A stretch of DNA of 47,500 bases from Neocallimastix lanati (nom. inval.) (taxonomy: Eukaryota > Neocallimastigomycota > Neocallimastigomycetes > Neocallimastigales > Neocallimastigaceae). This document shows positions 1 to 12,810 of this stretch, piece after piece. The position numbers were made by a program, and so were the translations under genes. The notes below the pieces were generated by a model that had not been told where the DNA came from, made no database searches, and worked only from the letters and a program-made list of their open reading frames with translations. Within the stretch, counting starts at the first letter, position 1. Each line of letters begins with the position of its first letter. The stretch is taken from contig JACVTC010000124.1 in the NCBI GenBank assembly GCA_016946835.1, forward strand, positions 340,001 through 387,500, read 5' to 3'.

Positions 1-306
1 ATTAATATTATAGTTGTAATTATAATCATTTCTATCATCTTTTTTATCATGTTTACTTCTTTTCTCTCTAGTACGACTTCTACCCCTTTCATTTTGATAG
101 TTTATATTTAATGAATTATAATTTGAATTATTATTATTATTATTACTATTATTATTATTGTTGTTGTTGTTGTAGTTATTGTTATTGTTATTGTAGTTAT
201 TGTTGTTGTCGTTGTTATTATTACTATTATTATTAGAATTAAAATTTAAATTCCCTTTATTTATTATTTTGGTATCATTATTATTAATATAATTATTATT
301 AATATA

Positions 307-366
<60 letters not shown>

Positions 367-420
367 GTTGTTGTTGTTGTTGTTGTTATTGATGTTGTTG
401 TTGTTGTTATTGTTGTTGTT

Positions 421-453
<33 letters not shown>

Positions 454-1089
454 ATTGTTATTATTATTATTATTACTATTATTAATATTGCTGTTATTAT
501 TATTATTATTACTATTATTAATATTGCTGTTATTATTATTAATATTATTACTATTATTAATATTGCTATTATTATTATTATTATTATTGTTGTTGTTGCA
601 TTCACTATCATCATAATTCTTATCAGGATATATTTGTATATTTAAAGATAATTTTTTATTTGTTTTTTGGGTATCATAATTATCATCATTATTGTTTTTT
701 TTTATGGTTTTAATATTATTCATGGTATCATTAGAATAATCACTTATGAATTTTGGTTCTTTATTATAATGATAGGAATTTTCATTTTCATATCCAGAAG
801 TTAATGTGGAATAATCATTTTCTAATGAATTATTAATGATTTTCTGTTGTTGTTGTCGTTGTTGTTTGAAATACCTATTTTTATTGGTATTTGTATTTAT
901 ATGATTATTATCATTATTATTGTTATTTTGTTCCTCCTTAATAATAACAATTTTCTTTTCGTTACGTTTTTCTTTAACCATTGGATTCGTTACATACGTA
1001 TTATTATTATTTTCTTCTTCATTATATATTTCCTGTTCTATACGACGGAAAAATGCTTGTGATTTTGAATACTTTTCTTTATCCGTCAT
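1..1089 (-). CDS. Asn-rich low-complexity protein, 3' end outside window (partial)
   Basis: An open frame starts at the ATG at 1089-1087 and stays open to base 1, giving 363 codons with no stop, so the gene continues beyond the left edge. The N-terminus is charged and ordinary (MTDKEKYSKSQAFFRRIEQE), followed by Asn-rich tracts, a short Gln run and a very long poly-Asn stretch encoded by pure AAT/AAC repeats (about 120-600). A basic Arg/Lys/Asp-rich segment (ERGRSRTREKRSKHDKKDD) follows near the window edge. No domain is recognisable. The frame is also open upstream of the chosen ATG to a possible 3' splice site (TTAAAG) near 1115, so the ATG may be internal to an exon, possibly of the 1516-3327 gene. 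The opposite-strand Leu/Ile-rich frames here are shadows of the triplet repeats. Function unknown. Confidence 0.6.
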
Positions 1090-1132
1090 TTTTTTTTCAT
1101 AATTATTATACGAAGCTTTAATTAAAGTTAAA

Positions 1133-1168
<36 letters not shown>

Positions 1169-1515
1169 CATATTAATGATATAATGTTAATAATTATAAA
1201 ATTTATTTATATAACAAAATAAAGTAATAATAAACAAATAAAAATAAAAATAAAAATAATAGAAATAAAAATAAAAATAAAAAAATATATATATATATAT
1301 GTATTTTATTAATAATTAATAAATTAACTATATAATGTATACTTATTAAATTTTCCAATATTTAATTTATAACTTTTTTTAATTATATATATATATATAT
1401 ATCTTTTTTTTTTTTTACTTTTTTTTTTTATTTATTTATATTTTCATTTTCATTTTATTTTTATTTTTATTTTTATTTTTATTTTTTTATATTTGGTAAT
1501 AATTATATTTATCTA

Positions 1516-3327
1516 TTAATTATTTATATTATTAGTATTACAATTTTCATTAGATTTAAAATTTTTTTCATTAAGAAGGTTTCTATTTAAAATTGGATTA
1601 TCAGATATATAATCTATATATTCCTCATTCGAAGAAGAGTATGAATTTTGGCTTTCATCTTCATAATAAGAATTACTGTTAGTATTATGATTATTTCTAT
1701 AATTTTTGATTTTTGAATTTTTATTATATGAAGATTCTGTGGATGAAAATACATTTCCTTTTATTAGAAAATGAGATGATGAGGATGTAGATGTGGATGA
1801 TGGTAATTGATTTTGATAATGAGAATGATTTTTATGTTGTTGTTGTTGTTGTTGTTGTTGTTGCTGTTTATAATTTTGTGATTGTTTAGAGGAAGATTGA
1901 ATTTCATCTGAATTTAATGTATTCATAATATTATTAAATATATCTGAAACATTATTTTTCCTTATTTCTTTAATAAATGAATTATTTGCTAAATACTTAT
2001 CCAATTCATTATGCTTTCTTTCCTCAATTTCTATTTCATCTCGTTGCATTAACGTTTCAATTTCATTCTTAAAATAATAAATTTTATCTTCATAAAGTGT
2101 ACATTTTTTCTCTAAATGATCTATATCTTGTCTTAATTCTCGAATCTGTTGTCTAAATAATTCTATTGTATTATCTTTTACAGAAATTAATTTTTGATAT
2201 TTTTGTAATTTTTGCTTTATTATTACTATTTCTTTTTCTTGTTCTTCTTTTTTTTTTTCTTCTTTTTTTACTTTTTTTGTTTCATTTTCTTCTTTTATTA
2301 TTTTATTTTTCATTTCTATTCCTGTTTCTAATTTATTTTGTTCACCTTTTTCTTGTTCTTGTTCCTGTTCCTGTTCCTGTTCATTGATAAGACAATTCTT
2401 AGAATCCCAATCCTCTGGAATTTCCATTGCATAATTTTGTCCTGTTTTTTTCAAAAAATAGTTATAATAATCAATTTTCCGTTGCTGTTGCCCTATAATT
2501 TGATGAGCTTCAGAGAGTAAGGATTGAAGATGTTGAATTTTTAGTTTTTCTAATGGGCCATGATTTATATTCGATAATGATTGTGATGATAATGGTTCAG
2601 AATTAAAAAGGACAGTTGTTGGTAGAGTAGAATAAGAAGATGATGATGATGAAGATTCATCCTCTTCTGTTAATTCTTTTTGTTTTTTATTCTTTTCCTT
2701 TCCTTTTGACTTTATTTTATTATTTTTTGAAAGTGATTTAGAAGATGAAAATAATTTTTTCCTTGAACCTGTAGGAGTTGTACTCATTGTCATCAAATTA
2801 TTTTTTTTTGGAAAATTAGAATTAGAATTAGTTACATTATTATTAATTGTTGGACATGATCCTGTATTTTTTTTTTTAACTTTTATAAAAGATAGTAAAG
2901 GTGATGAACTTGATCCAATGATCGGTTCAGACTTAAATTTCATTGTATTTATCTTTATAATCGTTTCTTCATTTTCTGAATTATTTTTTTTATTCTTATC
3001 TGGATTTACTCTCCCGTTTTTCTTATTTATACCATTTTTATTAGTATTTTTATTATTATTATTATCATTATTATCATTATTATTATTATTATTATTGATA
3101 TTTTTATTATTACTGATGATAGGATTATTATTGTTATCATTAGAATTTATATTATTGACATAACTATTTGTATTATTAAAATCTTGAACTTTACTCAAAG
3201 GAGTTGTTTCCTTTCCTGCCTCTTTCTGCATTTTTCGATATTTACTAAGAATTCGATCTCTTTCTTTTATCGTCTCTATTATTGGAGCTTCTTCTTCCTC
3301 TTCATTTTTAATTAATGCATTAATCAT
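1516..3327 (-). CDS. Coiled-coil, Asn/Ser/Lys-rich protein of unknown function
   Basis: This is an intact 603-residue frame from ATG 3327 to a stop at 1516. Residues 1-60 are charged. Residues about 60-120 are Asn-rich, then comes a Ser/Lys-rich basic stretch that could carry nuclear localisation signals. Two coiled-coil blocks are visible: about 255-300 (LEKLKIQHLQSLLSEAHQII) and a long heptad-rich block around 330-460, including a Glu/Lys run and RQQIRELRQDIDHLEKKC. The C-terminus is low-complexity again, with a run of about ten Gln and Ser/Asn-rich sequence. No catalytic motif is seen. By architecture it could be a scaffold, cytoskeletal or centrosomal-type protein, but this is inference. 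A weak GTAATA donor near the end leaves open that it is spliced to the frame at 1-1089. Confidence 0.65.
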   Translation of the reverse strand: MINALIKNEEEEEAPIIETIKERDRILSKYRKMQKEAGKETTPLSKVQDFNNTNSYVNNINSNDNNNNPIISNNKNINNNNNNNDNNDNNNNKNTNKNGINKKNGRVNPDKNKKNNSENEETIIKINTMKFKSEPIIGSSSSPLLSFIKVKKKNTGSCPTINNNVTNSNSNFPKKNNLMTMSTTPTGSRKKLFSSSKSLSKNNKIKSKGKEKNKKQKELTEEDESSSSSSSYSTLPTTVLFNSEPLSSQSLSNINHGPLEKLKIQHLQSLLSEAHQIIGQQQRKIDYYNYFLKKTGQNYAMEIPEDWDSKNCLINEQEQEQEQEQEKGEQNKLETGIEMKNKIIKEENETKKVKKEEKKKEEQEKEIVIIKQKLQKYQKLISVKDNTIELFRQQIRELRQDIDHLEKKCTLYEDKIYYFKNEIETLMQRDEIEIEERKHNELDKYLANNSFIKEIRKNNVSDIFNNIMNTLNSDEIQSSSKQSQNYKQQQQQQQQQQHKNHSHYQNQLPSSTSTSSSSHFLIKGNVFSSTESSYNKNSKIKNYRNNHNTNSNSYYEDESQNSYSSSNEEYIDYISDNPILNRNLLNEKNFKSNENCNTNNINN

Positions 3328-3575
3328 TTTTATTAATTTATTTATTTATCTGTACTTTTTAATTATTATTATTATTTTCAATTAGATATTACTATTCAAT
3401 TTATTTATCTATTATTATTATTATTATTATTATTAATACTTCTATATTTTTTACTTCTTTTTTTTTTTTTTCTATTTGGTGTATATTTTTTTTTAATTTA
3501 TTTTATTAAAATATATTACTATATATTCGTATTAATACATATATTTTATTTATTACTTTAAAAACTTTTTTTTTT

Positions 3576-3614
<39 letters not shown>

Positions 3615-4856
3615 TGTTAATACATCAAATTGTCAATAATTATTTTTTTTTAAAAAAAAAAAAAAAATTATGTTTTATAAACTTTGCATTAATTATTTTT
3701 CCATAAAAGAAAGTTAATCATTTAATTGATTATTGCTTTTTTATTATTATTATTATTATATTATTTTATTATAATTTTTATTGTTATTTAAGTGTCGTTT
3801 ATTTTATTATCTTCATCTATGATTTTAAAAGTTTAATGATAAAAATAGAACAATAATAAAAAAGGAAAAAGAAAATAATCTTCGTTAAAAACAAATTTTA
3901 TTATATAATTTTATTATTAAATCTTATTAATTTTATTTTATTTTATTTTTTACTTTTTATATTATTACTTTATTTTATTTTATTTTTTATTTTATTTTAT
4001 TTTATTTTATTTTACTTTTTTTTTATACTATTTTATTTTAAATGTTTCATTAAAAATGTATATTTAATAACTTTTTCAAATTATTAGTTAAGATGGAAGA
4101 AATTGTATATATTATTTACATTATATTATAAAAAAATTATTAATATATTATTAAAAGTAAATATATTTATTTTTTTTATAAATAAAAAAAAAAAAAAAAA
4201 ACTAATATCAATTATTTAATAAATTTATCGAATTACTACACTTATTATTAATGAATATAAAAAAGGAAAATGTGGATTATTTTATTTATTAAATATTAGT
4301 ATTAAAAATTATATATATATATTTATTCCCATAAAAGAAGAAAATAATAATAATAGTAATAATAAATATATAAATTAAAAGAAGAGAAGTAAACAATTAA
4401 TTACAACTAATTTTTTTTTTCTTTCAAGGTTATTTATATTAAAAAAACTTTATATAATAAATTTTTTTTTGTTTTTGTTTTAAATCATCATTAATTTTAT
4501 AAATACTAACTTTATTATAATATAAAAATAAAAATAAAAACTTTAATCTCCAAAACTATAAATCAAAATAAACAAATAATACCAAGTTTTAAATATTTAT
4601 ATATATATCGTTAGTATTATTATTTTTTTTTTTTTAAATAAAAAATTATTTCTTAAATACGTAAGGATATATAACTAATGAATAAAAAAGCTTTTATGTA
4701 ATCTATTTATTTAATTTAATCATTATTGAATTATTAAAACATATAGATATTATAAATATTTGTAGAAAAATGAATTAAAAAAAAAATAAAAAAAAAATAT
4801 TAATAAAAATATTATTAATTTATTTTATTATATTATTTTTTATTAAACAAAAATAA

Positions 4857-4887
<31 letters not shown>

Positions 4888-5986
4888 TATTTTATTTTAT
4901 TCAATCTGTGTACTTTATATTTATATTTCAACTACTATTTATTTTATTTTATTTTATTTTACTTTCATTAATACTTTACTATTTTATACTACTTTTTTTT
5001 TTTTTTTTAATTATTATTATTATTATAAAAAATAATTATCATAATAAAATAAAATAGAGAAGAACATTTATATAATTTTCAATCAATGCTTATATACAAA
5101 TACTTATATTAATTAAATTCTTTTCTAAACTATCCGAAACTATGATTATTTTTTTTTTTTTTTTTTTTTTAGAAAAATACACATATTAACATATATTATA
5201 ATTATAAATTTAATTTTCGAAAAATAGTATTTTCAAAAGTTTAAAAAAAATAGATATAGATTTCTCTTATTTAAATCTCTTTTTTTTTTTTTTTTTTGAT
5301 AAATTTAATACTTGTATTTATCCCTCTCTTATTTCTCTTATTCATTTACTTAATTTAACATATTGTACATATTCCCTTATTCTATTTACCTAATTTAAAG
5401 TATATACATATATTTATATATATTTCTCTCACTTATACATAAATATATATATATATCTTATTCAATTTACATAATGTAAATATATATTTTTTCAATTTAT
5501 GTTAATATATAATATATGTTATATCAAATTTAAAATTCTTTTTAAATAAATAAATAAATAAATAAAACTAATATTTATAAAAAGAAAAAAAATAAAATAA
5601 AATAATTTTTTTTTTATAATTTATTTTTAATTTTATTTTATTTTATTTTATTTTATTTTATTTTATTTTATTTATTTTTTTTAATGATTTAATTTTATGA
5701 TTTAAAAAATAAAAATAAATTAATTGTATATTTTTATAAAAGAATAGTTCTAGTATTTTTTTTTTTCTTTTATTTGTCTTTCTATCTTATTTTAATATTT
5801 CATTTTTTTTTTCATTTTTTTTTTTTAGCTTCTTTAATACTATGATACATAATAATAAATAAAATAATTATTTATTTATTTATTATTAAATAATTTTCTT
5901 TTTGGCTTTTTTTTTTTTTCTTTCAACTTTAAAAAAGTTAATATATAGATATAATATATATAGCTAATATAAATATTTCAAATTAT
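3328..5986. other. Intergenic, AT-rich, no gene seen
   Basis: About 2.7 kb of poly-T/poly-A runs, TTTTA repeats (for example 5630-5672) and short ATT and TA microsatellites. No open frame of ordinary composition, tRNA-like box or structured RNA was recognised. It separates the start of the coiled-coil gene from the 3' end of threonine synthase and must contain the promoter of the former. Confidence 0.6.
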
Positions 5987-7600
5987 TTAGAATCCCTTCA
6001 TGGTTTCTTCAATAACGTATTTAACTTGCTTTAAGGCAATTTCTTTCTTACCACCATCAGTCTTAACATCAATACACTTCTTTGGTCTACCTAAAAGGTT
6101 AACTAAAGCTTCTGGAGCAATTTCTTCATAGGTAACTTCCTTATTATTAATCTTTTCACCATTGAAGTTGTTAATAGCTGGAAGAACAGCGTCTGGGAAC
6201 TTACCTGGATGAGCAGTAGAAAGACAAATAGTGTAAACTGGGTTCTTAGCAACCATCTTTTCAGCAGCAGCAACACCAACAGCAGTGTGTGGGTCAAGAA
6301 CATAGCTTGAAGACTTACAGTGGTAGTAACGACCGATGGTTTCAGTAGTCTTTTCATCAGTAACATTGAAGGAATCGAAAAGAGTATGAGCGCGTTCAAG
6401 AACTTCAGCTGAAGCAGTGAAACCACCAGAAGTCTTTAATTCTTGCATCCATTTAGCAATGGTAGCACTGGCCTTTTCTTCATCAGCAGCAGTAGCGGTA
6501 GTGCTTTCAACACGACCGTCACCACGAACTAAATACCAGATAAGACGTTCAAAGTTAGAACTAATAAGAATATCCATAGCTGGGGAAAGTGTTTGCTTAA
6601 CTTCTGGTTCGTTTGGACCAACCTTCTTCTTTTCATAACTACCAGTTTGCATGAAACGGTAAAGAATATCGTTTTCATTGGTAGCAATGCAAAGACGGTC
6701 AGCTGGGAGACCCATACGAACAGCATAGTAACCAGCTAAAATATCACCAAAGTTACCAGATGGAACGACAAATTGAATCTTTGGAAGGGATTCGGCCTTA
6801 GTTGATGGATCAACAGTAACATTTAACTTCTTTAATAAAGTGAAATAAGAGTAGAAGTAGTAAACGGTTTGAGCAAGAATACGAGCCCAGTTAATAGAGT
6901 TGATAGCACCTAATTGGTACTTGCTCTTGAATTCAGCATCAGAGAAACAAGCCTTAACAGTTTCTTGACAGTCATCGAAAGTACCTTCGACTGAAACATT
7001 GAAGACATTTGGATCTAAGACAGAAGTCATTTGTGATTCTTGAATGTTACTGACACGACCCTTTGGATGAAGAATGAAAACAGAAATATTCTTCTTACCA
7101 CGAAGACCGTAAATAGCAGCACCACCAGTATCACCACTAGTAGCACCAAGAACAGTAATTCCAGCTTGCTTTTCATTTGGCTTCTTGTCCTTATTCTTTC
7201 TTAATAAGAAGTATTCAAAAAGATTACCTAAGAATTGAAGAGCAACATCCTTGAAAGCGAAAGTTGGTCCATGGAAAAGTTCTAAAACGTAAAGCTTGTC
7301 ATTGGTAACATTTGGTAATTTGTTTAATGGAGTGATGTCCTTGTTAGAGAAAGTAGAGTAAGACTTTTCAATAATGCTCTTAAGATCTTCATCTGGAATT
7401 TCGTTAACATCAATGTAAAGACGAAGAACTTGGTAAGCAAGATCGGTGAATTTTAAGTTAGCCCATTCAGCAATCTTTGAGAATGGAACCTTTGGAATTT
7501 CAGATGGGATATATAAACCACCATCTGGAGCAAGACCTTGTAAAACGGCATTTTCAAAAGAAAGTCCGTTAGATTGACCACGAGTACTTCTGTATTTCAT
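5987..7600 (-). CDS. THR4: Threonine synthase (PLP-dependent)
   Basis: The 537-residue protein matches the long fungal/bacterial threonine synthase. It converts O-phospho-L-homoserine plus water to threonine and phosphate, the last step of threonine synthesis, presumably in the cytosol. The N-terminus (YRSTRGQ, then AVLQGLAPDGGLYIP) is the family's entry motif. The pyridoxal-phosphate lysine is K117 in GPTFAFKD. The phosphate/PLP-binding loop is GATSGDTGGAA (residues 152-162), and the second family signature is VPSGNFGDILAGYYA (279-293). Length fits the fungal enzyme (about 515), and the single exon runs from ATG to stop with no break. Codon use is markedly GC-richer and more C-ending than in neighbouring genes, which suggests high expression. 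The assignment is secure; the yeast-style symbol is by homology. Confidence 0.97.
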   Translation of the reverse strand: MKYRSTRGQSNGLSFENAVLQGLAPDGGLYIPSEIPKVPFSKIAEWANLKFTDLAYQVLRLYIDVNEIPDEDLKSIIEKSYSTFSNKDITPLNKLPNVTNDKLYVLELFHGPTFAFKDVALQFLGNLFEYFLLRKNKDKKPNEKQAGITVLGATSGDTGGAAIYGLRGKKNISVFILHPKGRVSNIQESQMTSVLDPNVFNVSVEGTFDDCQETVKACFSDAEFKSKYQLGAINSINWARILAQTVYYFYSYFTLLKKLNVTVDPSTKAESLPKIQFVVPSGNFGDILAGYYAVRMGLPADRLCIATNENDILYRFMQTGSYEKKKVGPNEPEVKQTLSPAMDILISSNFERLIWYLVRGDGRVESTTATAADEEKASATIAKWMQELKTSGGFTASAEVLERAHTLFDSFNVTDEKTTETIGRYYHCKSSSYVLDPHTAVGVAAAEKMVAKNPVYTICLSTAHPGKFPDAVLPAINNFNGEKINNKEVTYEEIAPEALVNLLGRPKKCIDVKTDGGKKEIALKQVKYVIEETMKGF

Positions 7601-9222
7601 TTTTTTAAAGAATGTTGTATTTTTATATAAAAAGACTTACTTTTTTTTATTAGAATAATATAAAAGAAAAAAAAAATAATAATTATATATAATTATTTAA
7701 TAATAATTATTATTGAATATACAAAAATTTATAAATAAATAGTGCGAACAAAATAAATATTAAATAAATATATTATATAATAAAAAGATATATAATAAAT
7801 ATAAAAATATATACATATAAATAAAAAATTATATATAAAAAAAAAAATTTGTTAGATTAGTATATTTATATTTATAACAATATATAATTTAATAATTTTC
7901 TATTTTATATTATTAAATTGTGAAATTTACTATTATATGTTTTATATATATCTAATATTATAAATAAATATTAAATATAATTTTAGTTTTAATTTTTTTT
8001 TTTTGTAAAGAATTAAAAAAATATTCATGCTTTTTTTTTTTTATTTAACGTTTTAGGGAGAAACGAATATTATTGGAATTTGATGTTAACAATATATTTC
8101 AATATATTCTAATATATTGTATGAATATAAATATTTTTAAAAAAAAATTAAATTATTTTTGATATATCAGAAAAAAATTATTATGGTGATTGGAAAATCA
8201 TCAAAAAATAATATATGAATGATATATATTACAATATAGTCAAAATTAATTGATTTATTAAATCATCTATTATGAAATACAAACTAAATAAGAATTATAG
8301 AAAATTAAATTATTTATGTAATATTTTATAATAGTAAAATTATATAAAAAATATATTTTTTATTAATATTATTATTTTTATATTATTATTATTATTATTT
8401 ATAATATTACTATTATTATTATTTTTGTTATTATATAATATTTATTTATTATTAAAATTAACAGAAAATATTACTATTATTATTTAGAATTCGTTATTAT
8501 TAATTCTTTAATCTTTTTTTTTTTTCTTTTTAAATTATAAAAAAAGGTCCCTTTAATAAAATATATATATAAAAAAAAAAAAAAAAAACATTATCTATTT
8601 AACTCATTCTAACATATATGTCAATTATGCAATATTTATATTTATACTATACAAATTTGATATATTCAGTATATATGTTAAAAATAGTATATATCCAGCA
8701 AATATGCTATTTTTTACATATTACTTATTTAATTAGTTAATTAAAATTATTAATTAATTAATATTTATTCTTCATTTTAACAAAAATTTTACTGTTTTTA
8801 CTATTATGTCAAGCTTATCATTTTGTGGTAATTAATACTATGGAATAACTTTAATAAAAATATATATATATTTCAAGCTAAAAATATACATAAAAATTGA
8901 TACTTTATATATTTTTATTATTTTATTATATATAATATATATTTATTATATGATATAAGCTTATAAATAAATTTTAATATTAAATTTTTAGTATTAATAT
9001 AATAAAAATAATAATATTAGCTATTAAAAAAGAAAAAGAAAAAAAAGTGGATTACTATTGATATTTAAAATTTTTAATATATAAATTAACTATATTAATA
9101 TATAAATTTTATAAAGAATATAAATTATTAAATATAAAATAAATATTAACATTTTTATCAATCATTAAACATATTATTAATTAAATAAAAAATAATAACA
9201 ATAAAAAAAAAAAAAATACTTA

Positions 9223-9262
<40 letters not shown>

Positions 9263-9786
9263 CTATTATTTATTTATTTACTTATTTATTTTCGAATGTT
9301 ATATTAGTTTAATTCAATAGTTAACTTTTATATTGTACATTGGAAATAAAATAAGAAAACGTGTAAATAATCTATAAATTGAAATCCATAAATTTTCTTT
9401 CAAGTTTTAGGTCCATATTTAATTAGTTAATATTGAATTATAATACTTAATTTACTGGAAAATAAATAAAAAAATAAACATAAAAGAAATAATATATATA
9501 TATAAATAGAAATTTTAAAATAATAAATAGTAACTTTCAATTAAGTAAAAGTTCCATAATCTTTATATATATATATATTTTATTTTTATTATTATTATGT
9601 TGATTATAGATTTTGTCTTTCTTTTTTTTTTTTTTTTATAATTGTTTTTATTACTCTTTTGTTTGTTTGTTTGTTATTTTGTTATATCAATATATACATT
9701 ATTTAATAAATGAATAGATTGATTTTGGTATTATTTAATTTCGGTTTAGAGTTAATTTCAGGATTTTAAAAGATTTTTTATTTCGT

Positions 9787-9817
<31 letters not shown>

Positions 9818-10288
9818 GGTTTTGGTTTTGGTTTTGGTTTTTATTTGATTTTTATATATGCATATAATATTTATTTATTATTATATGGAAAAATAAAATA
9901 AAAAGTCAATAAAATAATATTTAAAAAAATTATTTAAACATTTTATATTTATATAAATATACTATTATTAATTAATTCAAATATATTAATAGTAATAATA
10001 ATAATAATAATTTAAATGTATTCATACTATTTTATAATGGCATATTTTTTTTTATATAAAAAAAAATTAAGTATCCATGTGTATTAATATATATTCACAA
10101 AAATAAGATTAATAATAATAAATGTGAATAAATAATAGTTATAATAAAAAGGATTATTATCTTCAATTATTATTAAAAATTATAACGATAATAATCAAAT
10201 ATTATTCTTTTATCATTAGAAATGGTTAGGCTCATTTTGATTATAAAATTTTTATTAATTTAATATTACAAAAAGAACGAAAGGGAAA
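7601..10288. other. Intergenic, AT-rich, no gene seen
   Basis: No convincing coding frame or RNA gene. It holds the upstream region of threonine synthase, AT/ATT microsatellites, a long poly-T run at about 9226-9262 and a small (GGTTTT)4 tract at 9818-9844. Base composition is that of the other intergenic DNA. Confidence 0.55.
9818..9844 (+). repeat. (GGTTTT)4 microsatellite
   Basis: Four perfect GGTTTT units directly follow a long poly-T run. They resemble G-containing telomeric repeats of some protists only superficially. The tract is internal and short, so it is best read as a slippage product of the poly-T tract. Confidence 0.7.
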
Positions 10289-11634
10289 TTATGATGAAAG
10301 ATGTTCACCAATAAAATTAGCGAATATTTGGATTTTCTTTAATTTTTCAAAATCTTTTGGATTTGCTTTATTTTCATATGAAGTAATTGCTTCATTTAAA
10401 ACATCTAAATGTTGTTTTGTTATTCCATTAATTTCCATTTGTCTTAATTTATAGAATGCTATAATTGCAAATGCTTCATTGTCTGAATTATTATCAATAT
10501 AATTATCCTCAACTTGTTTAAGTACTTGCGATAAATCTCTTACAATATCACATACTTCACTAAATTCATTAATCTTTTCGTCTTCCTTTACATCTTTAAG
10601 GTAACCCTTCAAATTATCTAATGTTTGACTTTTTGGAATTATTGTTTCAACTGTCTATATAAATTATTTTTTTTAATATATTGATATGTATTATATATAA
10701 TACAAATATAAATAAAAGTTATTTAAAATATATATATTTATAATTTTAATACATATAATTTAATCAATTTTTTTAATTATTAAATATATATAAACATTTA
10801 TAATTTAATTTAAAATCAGAATTTTTAAAATTTATTTAATTTAAAATTAATACAAAAAAAAAAAAAAAAAAAATTAATAAAATAAATAAATAAATAAATA
10901 AATAAATTAAATATTTATTCTAATTAAAATATTTAAAAATATATTTTAATTAAATATTAAAAGGGAAAATAGAAATGAATACATATTAAAACTAATTAAT
11001 ATTGACAGCAAATGTACAATTTAAAATATTTAATTATTGGAATGAATTTAATTAAATTAAATTAACAATTTAAAACTATATATATATATATGATAAAAAT
11101 TAAATGGTACGATATTCTTACCTCAGTAATAACTCTTAAAGAATCGAAATCATTTTGTATTTTTTCTAATGTAACAAGGTCTGTGAGTTCCTTTGTGTCA
11201 TAAACTTTACCACCACGACAGGTTAAAGAAGTACTTTTGTAGGCCTTTTGAATAAGTTCAAGGCACTGATTATCTAAATAGGCAGTCGTTTCTAGCTTAA
11301 AATCATCCAAATTAAGTGTTTGACTTAATTGAAGTTCATGAGATGGCGTCCAACCAAATTCACCTAATGTATCATTAACAAAGGACTCCACATTAAAGGA
11401 AATAGTTGAATCTAATTGTTCAACATCAATACCTAAAGTAGAATAATTCACTTGTGGAAGTTGATTTGGATCAACAGAGGAAACAATAGAAGGTCTCTTC
11501 TTTTTCGGAATTTTCTCTGTTTCTTGTTGAGATGGCTCTTTTGTTGGGAAATAATATTCACGAAGCTTATCGGCTCTTTTACTCTTGGAAGAGTTAAAAG
11601 CTTCTTCTTCACTTTGGTCAATTTCAACAGACAT
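10289..11634 (-). CDS. Two-exon helical protein of unknown function
   Basis: Exon 1 is 11634-11122 (171 codons from ATG) and exon 2 is 10654-10289. The intron has a donor GAG|GTAAGA and an acceptor TATATAG|AC, both in phase 0. Splicing gives about 292 residues and removes an otherwise meaningless tail from each open stretch. The N-terminus is acidic then basic (KRADKLREYYFPTKEP, KIPKKKRPS). Residues about 80-290 are predicted mostly helical by composition (SFNVESFVNDTLGEFGW, LVTLEKIQNDFDSLRVITET, VCDIVRDLSQVLKQVED). The pattern vaguely recalls N-terminal regions of vesicle-tethering subunits (COG/GARP type), but no diagnostic motif was recognised, so I leave the function open. The 467-nt intron is AT-only sequence. 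Composition in the exons is clearly coding. Confidence 0.75.
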
Positions 11635-12754
11635 ATTAATTATTTAATATGTTTTTTTGAAAATAAAAAAAATAGTTTTTATTTATTGCTTTATTAATTG
11701 TTCTATTATTAATATAATTTGGATATTTTATCATTCATTATTTTATTTATATATTGTTCATAGTATTTTTTTTTTTTTTTTTTTTTTTTTTTGATAATTA
11801 TTGTCCACAATAGAATTATTATTATTATTATGTTATGATTATTTTTATATATTGTTTCGTTATTTATTTTTGATAAAATTTTTAATTTTTTTTAATTTTA
11901 TTTTGATAAAAAATGAATATATATAAAAATATATTAAATATAATAAAATAACATTTAATAAATAATAGTTAGTATAAAATTATATATTTATAACACACAA
12001 AAAATTATAAATTAAAACACACTATGTATTTCAAAATTAAATATGACTATAATAAAATTTTCATTTCAATGTAAATATATTCATTTATATATTTTAAAAT
12101 ATAAAAATGTATATAAAATTTAAAATATAAAAATATAAAATCTTCTATAATATTACAAAAAAATTTTTTTGTATCATATTTTGGGTTTTCACAATTGTTT
12201 TAAAGTTATTTTTTATAAAAATTTAAACTTTTACTAATGGCAATATGGTTATTTCTTTTTTGAAATGTTTTTCATTTTTATTTTGTTTCTTATATTCTTC
12301 TATAATGATATATAAATTTTGAATTGTTTTTAAAATAATTAATTTTTTATATACATTTTTTTTTCTTTTTTTTTTTTTTTTTTTTTTTTTTATTAATATT
12401 GTTTTATTGTTTTATTGTTTTTTATCTTATAATATTTTCTTTTCATAATAAAAATTATATTATATATATTATTGTTTTATGTTTTTAGATAATTAATTAC
12501 CATATTATTTTTGAAAATAAGTACTAACTATCCAAATTTAATAATTTTTATTCTATTTTATTTTACCTTTTTTTTATTTAATGATAAAATTTTTTTTTTT
12601 TGTTTGCTGTTTTTACTTTCTTAATTATTATAAAAAATATAATTGTTTTATTTTTGTTTGCTTATTTTTAAAAAAAAAAAATGAAAGAGATATTATCTAA
12701 AAATTATTTTTTTAAAAAATGAATTATAAAAAATCTTAATAACAATAAAATCAC

Positions 12755-12757
<3 letters not shown>

Positions 12758-12805
<48 letters not shown>
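12758..12805 (+). repeat. 48-bp poly-A tract
   Basis: One of the longest uninterrupted homopolymers in the window. Similar A or T runs of 25-45 bases recur throughout the intergenic DNA (for example 9226-9262, 19284-19324, 27961-27991). Their exact lengths are probably uncertain in any assembly. Confidence 0.8.

Positions 12806-12810
<5 letters not shown>

Noticed and set aside
365-616. Poly-Leu frames on the plus strand opposite Asn tracts (also at 36410-36662, 29546-30469)
   Set aside because: They are reverse-complement shadows of AAT/AAC repeats in minus-strand genes and carry no unique sequence.
9818-9844. Telomere-like (GGTTTT)4 tract
   Set aside because: Internal, only four units and attached to a poly-T run, so more likely slippage than an interstitial telomere.
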